This document shows, in pieces, positions 60,401 to 64,000 of a stretch of DNA of 64,000 nt; positions within the stretch are counted from its first letter, which is position 1, and each line of letters begins with the position of its first letter. Origin of the DNA: JAHIVB01 sp964574705 (GTDB taxonomy: Bacteria; Bacillota_I; Bacilli_A; Izemoplasmatales; Hujiaoplasmataceae); contig CAZNOO010000008.1 of NCBI GenBank assembly GCA_964574705.1, positions 13,428 to 77,427 on the forward strand, given 5' to 3'. The translations under genes and the position numbers were made by a program. Under the pieces are notes generated by a model. It searched no databases and was not told where the DNA came from. It saw nothing but the letters and a program-made list of their open reading frames with translations.

Positions 60401-61057
60401 ATGAAATTAGATACTCTGTTGTTTGATTTAGACGGAACGTTAGTGGATTCAAATGAGTTGATTCTTGAAACTTTTAGGCTAACGTTCCTAAAATATATGC
60501 CTAACCATCCTTTCGGGAGAGCTGAACTGCTTGAAATGATGGGTCCCCCTCTTTATGAGACCTTCCAAATAGTCTCAAAAGATACCAAAATCATAGATCA
60601 AATGATTGAAACATATCGAAAAATCTATGTGGAAATCGAATTTGATTATATTAAACCTTATCCTCATATGATTGAAATGCTTCGGTATTTCAAAACAAAT
60701 GGGTTTAATATTGGAATTGTAACGACAAAGTTTCAAGTTTCTGCCATTCCATCCATCAAAGAATTCGGAATTGACAAATATATCGATGTCTTAATTGGAT
60801 TAGATGACGTCAAGTTTCATAAACCACACCCGGAGCCTGTATATAAGGCTTTGGAAAGATTTAAAGACCCCCATGCAATGATGATAGGGGACAATTCTAC
60901 CGATCTTCTTGCGGGCAGAAATGCAGGAATATTGACGTGCGGTGTTGACTGGTCCTTAAAGAAAGAAGCGCTTTTAGACACAAACCCTGATTTCTGGATT
61001 CGCGATTTCAAGGAACTAATTGAAGTGGTTCAAAAATATAACAAGGAGGAACAATAA
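60401..61057 (+). CDS. ppaX: HAD phosphatase, pyrophosphatase PpaX-like
   Basis: A 218-residue HAD enzyme with motif I LLFDLDGTLVDSNEL, a helical cap, motif II VTTKF, motif III Lys in KFHKPHPEPVY and motif IV MIGDNSTDLLAGRNAG. Size and cap fit PpaX, which hydrolyses pyrophosphate released by HprK-phosphorylase, but phosphoglycolate phosphatase cannot be excluded. In Bacillus ppaX follows hprK-lgt; here it is apart. A TG-extended TATAAT is at 60377-60382 and GGTGATGATGAT precedes the ATG. Confidence 0.8.
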   Translation: MKLDTLLFDLDGTLVDSNELILETFRLTFLKYMPNHPFGRAELLEMMGPPLYETFQIVSKDTKIIDQMIETYRKIYVEIEFDYIKPYPHMIEMLRYFKTNGFNIGIVTTKFQVSAIPSIKEFGIDKYIDVLIGLDDVKFHKPHPEPVYKALERFKDPHAMMIGDNSTDLLAGRNAGILTCGVDWSLKKEALLDTNPDFWIRDFKELIEVVQKYNKEEQ

Positions 61058-61468
61058 ATGGATTGCATTTTTTGCAAAATTATTAACAAAGAAATCCCTT
61101 CTTATGTCATTTATGAAGATGACGTTGTGCTTGCGATTCTTGATATTTCTCAATCAACGAAAGGGCATACTTTGGTCATTCCAAAACATCATGTGAAGAA
61201 TTTGTACGAGTTAGACAGTGAATCTGCCGGTAAAATATTTGAGCGTGTTCCAAAGCTCGCAAGAGCGATTAAAGAAGCATTTAACCCGATTGGACTCAAT
61301 GTTTTAATCAACACTGACAAACCACTACAGAGCGTGTTTCACTTTCATATTCATTTGATTCCTCGTTATGAAGAAGATAACGTCGGAATGGCTTTCGAAA
61401 ATAATATGGGGAAATTGACAATAGACGAATACGTCAAAAGAATGAATTTAATCAAACAAAAACTATAA
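61058..61468 (+). CDS. hit: HIT-family nucleotide-binding protein
   Basis: A 136-residue histidine-triad protein: CIFCKIINKEIPSYVIYEDD with the two zinc-type cysteines at the N-terminus and the catalytic triad FHFHIHLIPRY near residue 96. Members hydrolyse nucleoside phosphoramidates or Ap4A-like dinucleotides. It starts directly after the ppaX stop and is co-transcribed, with AAGGAGG as ribosome site. Confidence 0.94.
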   Translation: MDCIFCKIINKEIPSYVIYEDDVVLAILDISQSTKGHTLVIPKHHVKNLYELDSESAGKIFERVPKLARAIKEAFNPIGLNVLINTDKPLQSVFHFHIHLIPRYEEDNVGMAFENNMGKLTIDEYVKRMNLIKQKL

Positions 61469-61486
61469 TTGATCTACTACTAATAG

Positions 61487-61520
61487 AAAAAGACTGCAAT
61501 CTACCAAATTGCAGTCTTTA
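61487..61520. terminator. Terminator after hit
   Basis: AAAGACTGCAAT / ATTGCAGTCTTT perfect 12-pair stem with a 7-base loop. It lies between convergent genes and can act on both strands. Confidence 0.88.
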
Positions 61521-61543
61521 TATTTATGTAGTAGTGAAACCGT

Positions 61544-62809
61544 CTATAAATCTTTTTCGATAGAAATTCTTTCCGGAAAATAGATTTTATAATAATGCCA
61601 CAGATTATAGAAGAATGAAATTTCTGGTTTCACTTTGATAAATCGCTTCTTAGTAACAAATCTTTCCTTGCTTTTGTTATAAATTCTAGGCTTAAATTTC
61701 AATGTCTGGCCCTTTTGAAGATCTAAATCGCTAAACTTTGTTAGATAAAGTGTTTTGTCAAAATCAATTTGTAAATTTTTATCTTTTTTCTTGTCTTTTA
61801 TTAGTTTAGGTAAATCTTTCGTATAGTCATCGCTATTCAACTTATTAAACTTGATTAGGTAATAAAATTGAGGCTTTCCACCTTCACATAAATCTCGTCC
61901 AAAGCCTAAAAAAATGATTTCAATATCCTCTGGATTTGTAAAATAACTCTCTTTAAAATGAAGCCTCTTCTTCATGTTTAGATAAAAATCATCATAAATT
62001 TCCTGTTCAATCAATTTCTTATGAGGATTTACGGTGTTTAATCTAATAGCAAGTGATGATGTTATACAGTTTTTCGCAACGGTCGCGTTGAACCCTCTTC
62101 TCGGAAAAACAGTATATCCATCATTAAATAGAATGATTCCATTTACTCCGATTTGATTTGCAAGTTCGGATTCTTTTAAAGGAGTAAGGCACTTATTGTA
62201 TTCAAATTGCTTCCGAATGCTAAATGAATCGCGAATGGGAAAATCAATCGCTCGATTTAAAACAAGATGATTGAAATAGGTCGTTCTTCCGGTTTTGAGA
62301 ATTAACTGATTGTCCTTTTTTTGAAAATCAATCAACCTAAAAGTAATAGCGTTTTTCGTATAACTTGCTTTATGAGCCTGTAATAAATCTGCGTAGTAAG
62401 GCATGATAACACTTGGCATACTATGCATATTACAGGGGTAATCGTCATATACGATTTCGGTATTAAAATCGTTCGTAAATGACTCGTCATAAAAGATCTT
62501 TACTTTTTTGTTTTGGCCAAAAAAAATGGCTTTATTTCCATAAGTATTTTCATCATAAAATAATTTAAGCGTATCATAATCTCTTATTGCTTTTCTGTCA
62601 TCTTCTTTTGAAAAGTATATCGCAACACCTAAATCCACTAAAGCTTTTCCTAAGATAAACCCTACTCCTGCAGATATAACCATCGAACGATATTCTTCGG
62701 CTATCAATGCGAAAACTAATGCGACAATAAAAACGATGATTGGTAATACAAGATGCTTTTTGACAACCCCAGAAAACATTTGTTTAAAAACATTACTAAT
62801 TCTTTTCAT
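61544..62809 (-). CDS. Membrane protein with Nudix-like C-terminal region
   Basis: Not firmly recognised. Two helices lie at about residues 20-40 and 43-64. The rest (421 residues in all) is soluble. The stretch GVNGIILFNDGYTVFPRRGF, a long helical middle, and IIFLGFGRDLCEGGKPQFYYLIKF resemble the strand order of Nudix folds, but no REx-x-EE catalytic box is present. It could be a ligand-binding Nudix relative. It overlaps the upstream oxidoreductase gene by 14 bases, so the two are made together. Confidence 0.65.
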   Translation of the reverse strand: MKRISNVFKQMFSGVVKKHLVLPIIVFIVALVFALIAEEYRSMVISAGVGFILGKALVDLGVAIYFSKEDDRKAIRDYDTLKLFYDENTYGNKAIFFGQNKKVKIFYDESFTNDFNTEIVYDDYPCNMHSMPSVIMPYYADLLQAHKASYTKNAITFRLIDFQKKDNQLILKTGRTTYFNHLVLNRAIDFPIRDSFSIRKQFEYNKCLTPLKESELANQIGVNGIILFNDGYTVFPRRGFNATVAKNCITSSLAIRLNTVNPHKKLIEQEIYDDFYLNMKKRLHFKESYFTNPEDIEIIFLGFGRDLCEGGKPQFYYLIKFNKLNSDDYTKDLPKLIKDKKKDKNLQIDFDKTLYLTKFSDLDLQKGQTLKFKPRIYNKSKERFVTKKRFIKVKPEISFFYNLWHYYKIYFPERISIEKDL

Positions 62810-63728
62810 GATTTTCGCTCCCTGACTTGAATAATATTTTATGAATCGAGATCATTTTGGAATGATTAATGTCATGCGCATTAAAGGATTTAAAGTAATT
62901 TTCATAGTGGGAACTAAGTCTATTTTCAATTACCCCTTGAAATATAAGTTTCTTATTCTCGTAAATTTGCTCTCTGTGATGGATTATTTTTAGTTTTTTG
63001 TCTTCAAAGGAGAGGTAAGTTCTTTTGTAAAAGATGTTTTTCCTCCAATTTACATTAATAATGATCTTTCTGTCATTTTTCATAAATATGTGTTTTGAGT
63101 AATAAGGCAAACCGCTAGCCTTATCAATGAAGAATACTTTTGAAAAAAGCGTAAACGTGTTCATGTCAACAAGCATTGATACAAAACTGAGTGCATTGAT
63201 TCCGCTATCGTTCCACACACCGTTCAACGGAACTTTTTCTATTTTAATCGTTTTTCCATCTTCCAATGTGTATGGATCTTCAATTAAGATTTCCAAGGTA
63301 GTAAAATTCACGCTGTTTGGATAATTTTTTAATAAATACATCACTTCATTAGCGTGCTGCCAATGAAATATGCAATCAAATATAAGATTCTTCTTCTCAG
63401 ATAATGAAACCAACTCTTCAATGTCCTCAATATGTAGTGTTGCTGGCTTTTCAAGAAGAACTCCAACTCCAAAATTCATACATTCTTTCGCAATGAGGAA
63501 ATGTGTTTCTGGAGCTGTGCTTATGATTACCAGGTCAAGATTCTCCTGTTTAAGCATGTCTCTAAAATTTAGATAAAATGGATATCCGTCATATAGATGT
63601 CTCGAAATTGATTTAGGATTAATGTCACAAACCGCCACAAGTTTAAAATTAACACTTGAATTCAATGCGTTTTTATATTCTTTTGCGATGTTGCCTAAAC
63701 CGATAATTCCAATTTTGTATGCATTCAT
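62796..63728 (-). CDS. Gfo/Idh/MocA-family oxidoreductase
   Basis: A 310-residue NAD(P)-dependent enzyme with the Rossmann motif IGIIGLGNIAKEY and the family lysine in LLEKPATLH near residue 94. C-terminal half has the beta-sheet substrate domain pattern, with NDSGINALSF in place of the usual GGG-xxD-xGxH catalytic block. Family members act on sugars or sugar nucleotides. AAAGGTG lies 7 bases before the ATG. The substrate may be linked to the partner membrane protein. Confidence 0.85.
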   Translation of the reverse strand: MNAYKIGIIGLGNIAKEYKNALNSSVNFKLVAVCDINPKSISRHLYDGYPFYLNFRDMLKQENLDLVIISTAPETHFLIAKECMNFGVGVLLEKPATLHIEDIEELVSLSEKKNLIFDCIFHWQHANEVMYLLKNYPNSVNFTTLEILIEDPYTLEDGKTIKIEKVPLNGVWNDSGINALSFVSMLVDMNTFTLFSKVFFIDKASGLPYYSKHIFMKNDRKIIINVNWRKNIFYKRTYLSFEDKKLKIIHHREQIYENKKLIFQGVIENRLSSHYENYFKSFNAHDINHSKMISIHKILFKSGSENHEKN

Positions 63729-63890
63729 ATGATCACACCTTTCTACGATGAATATTTTATCACACGAAAACTAATTTTAAATGACTTTATTGAAAGAATT
63801 CACTGATGATTCTCAAGTAAAGATGGCATCATACAACTTCATTCTTAAATGAAATAGATTGGTAGGAAATTTTTAAAATTAATATAAGAC

Positions 63891-63931
63891 AAAAAAAAAC
63901 ACCTTTGCATTCAATGCACAGGTGTTTTTTG
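63891..63931 (-). terminator. Terminator of a leftward gene beyond the right edge
   Basis: AAACACCTGTGCAT / ATGCAAAGGTGTTT stem followed by nine T residues on the minus strand. 63729-63890 holds only the oxidoreductase promoter region. Confidence 0.85.
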
Positions 63932-64000
63932 ATTCACTTTTGATACTATGTAATTATAGATTTGGGCAAGTTGCGAATGTTTGGTAATTTGTTTGGTTTT
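63911..64000 (-). CDS. Possible C-terminal end of a gene running off the right edge
   Basis: One leftward frame is open from the edge for 29 codons and ends in a TGA inside the terminator stem, as seen for mutY and uvrA here. The short peptide (ending VSKVNQKTPVH) is not recognisable. The other two frames stop earlier. Low confidence because of length. Confidence 0.3.
   Translation of the reverse strand, partial: KTKQITKHSQLAQIYNYIVSKVNQKTPVH

Overview
The window is a compact, AT-rich bacterial chromosome segment. The standard stop code is used: TGA closes many genes, often inside ATGA, TTGA or GTGA start/stop overlaps, so the Mycoplasma TGA=Trp code is excluded. Gene content is that of a low-GC Firmicutes or Mollicutes relative: PTS enzyme I, HPr kinase, WhiA, CdaA, RNase M5, YutD, PgpA/YutG, YerC, Hsp33 and a CsbB/GtrB-YfhO pair. 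Fermentation of lysine, c-di-GMP and c-di-AMP enzymes, GlnRS and a self-lipidating Lgt would suit the Izemoplasmatales/Haloplasma/Acholeplasma neighbourhood. That placement is inference from gene content, not a computed phylogeny.

Region by region. 1-4500: a leftward lysine-fermentation operon (maoC-like, atoD, atoA, kal, kce, kdd, kamA running off the left edge) preceded by a consensus promoter and a lysine riboswitch whose terminator overlaps the P1 helix, suggesting an ON switch. 4565-7000: mutY-Nudix operon and an AAA ATPase. 6948-9615: a MerR/TipA-type drug sensor broken by a one-base frameshift, then ptsI. 9673-12108: methyltransferase, membrane XRE regulator, two tRNA-Ser genes, membrane protein. 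12195-16600: diguanylate cyclase, Tex, thioredoxin-like protein. 16677-21682: hprK-lgt-trxB-whiA-acpS operon, in which Lgt carries an N-terminal lipoprotein domain. 21787-28857: uvrA, ligA, pcrA. 28935-33298: t6A-synthesis operon tsaE-tsaB-rimI-tsaD followed by glnS.

33489-40254: DAG-kinase-like protein, pgi, S1 protein, pgpA, Nfu-like, yutD, ispF-ispD, 5-formyl-THF cyclo-ligase and a degenerate GGDEF sensor. 40267-48015: a flavoprotein/SCP2/membrane fusion, cdaA, and a gtrA-gtrB-yfhO surface-glycosylation set. 48121-52942: hflX, a 1.2 kb very AT-rich gene-free spacer with diverged repeats, dus, hslO and a YerC regulator. 53025-56298: glyA-ANTAR regulator-glnA, with an ANTAR-type hexaloop hairpin in the glnA leader. 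56579-64000: GH16 glucanase lipoprotein, rsmA-rnmV-dgk operon, ppaX-hit operon, and a Gfo/Idh/MocA oxidoreductase paired with an unusual membrane protein.

Together the genes describe an anaerobic fermenter that takes energy from lysine and sugars (PTS, HPrK, PpaX, Pgi, secreted glucanase), makes isoprenoids by the MEP route, and decorates its surface. Most genes sit in tight leftward operons closed by intrinsic terminators, many of which overlap the last codons. No CRISPR array, insertion sequence, prophage or rRNA was seen.
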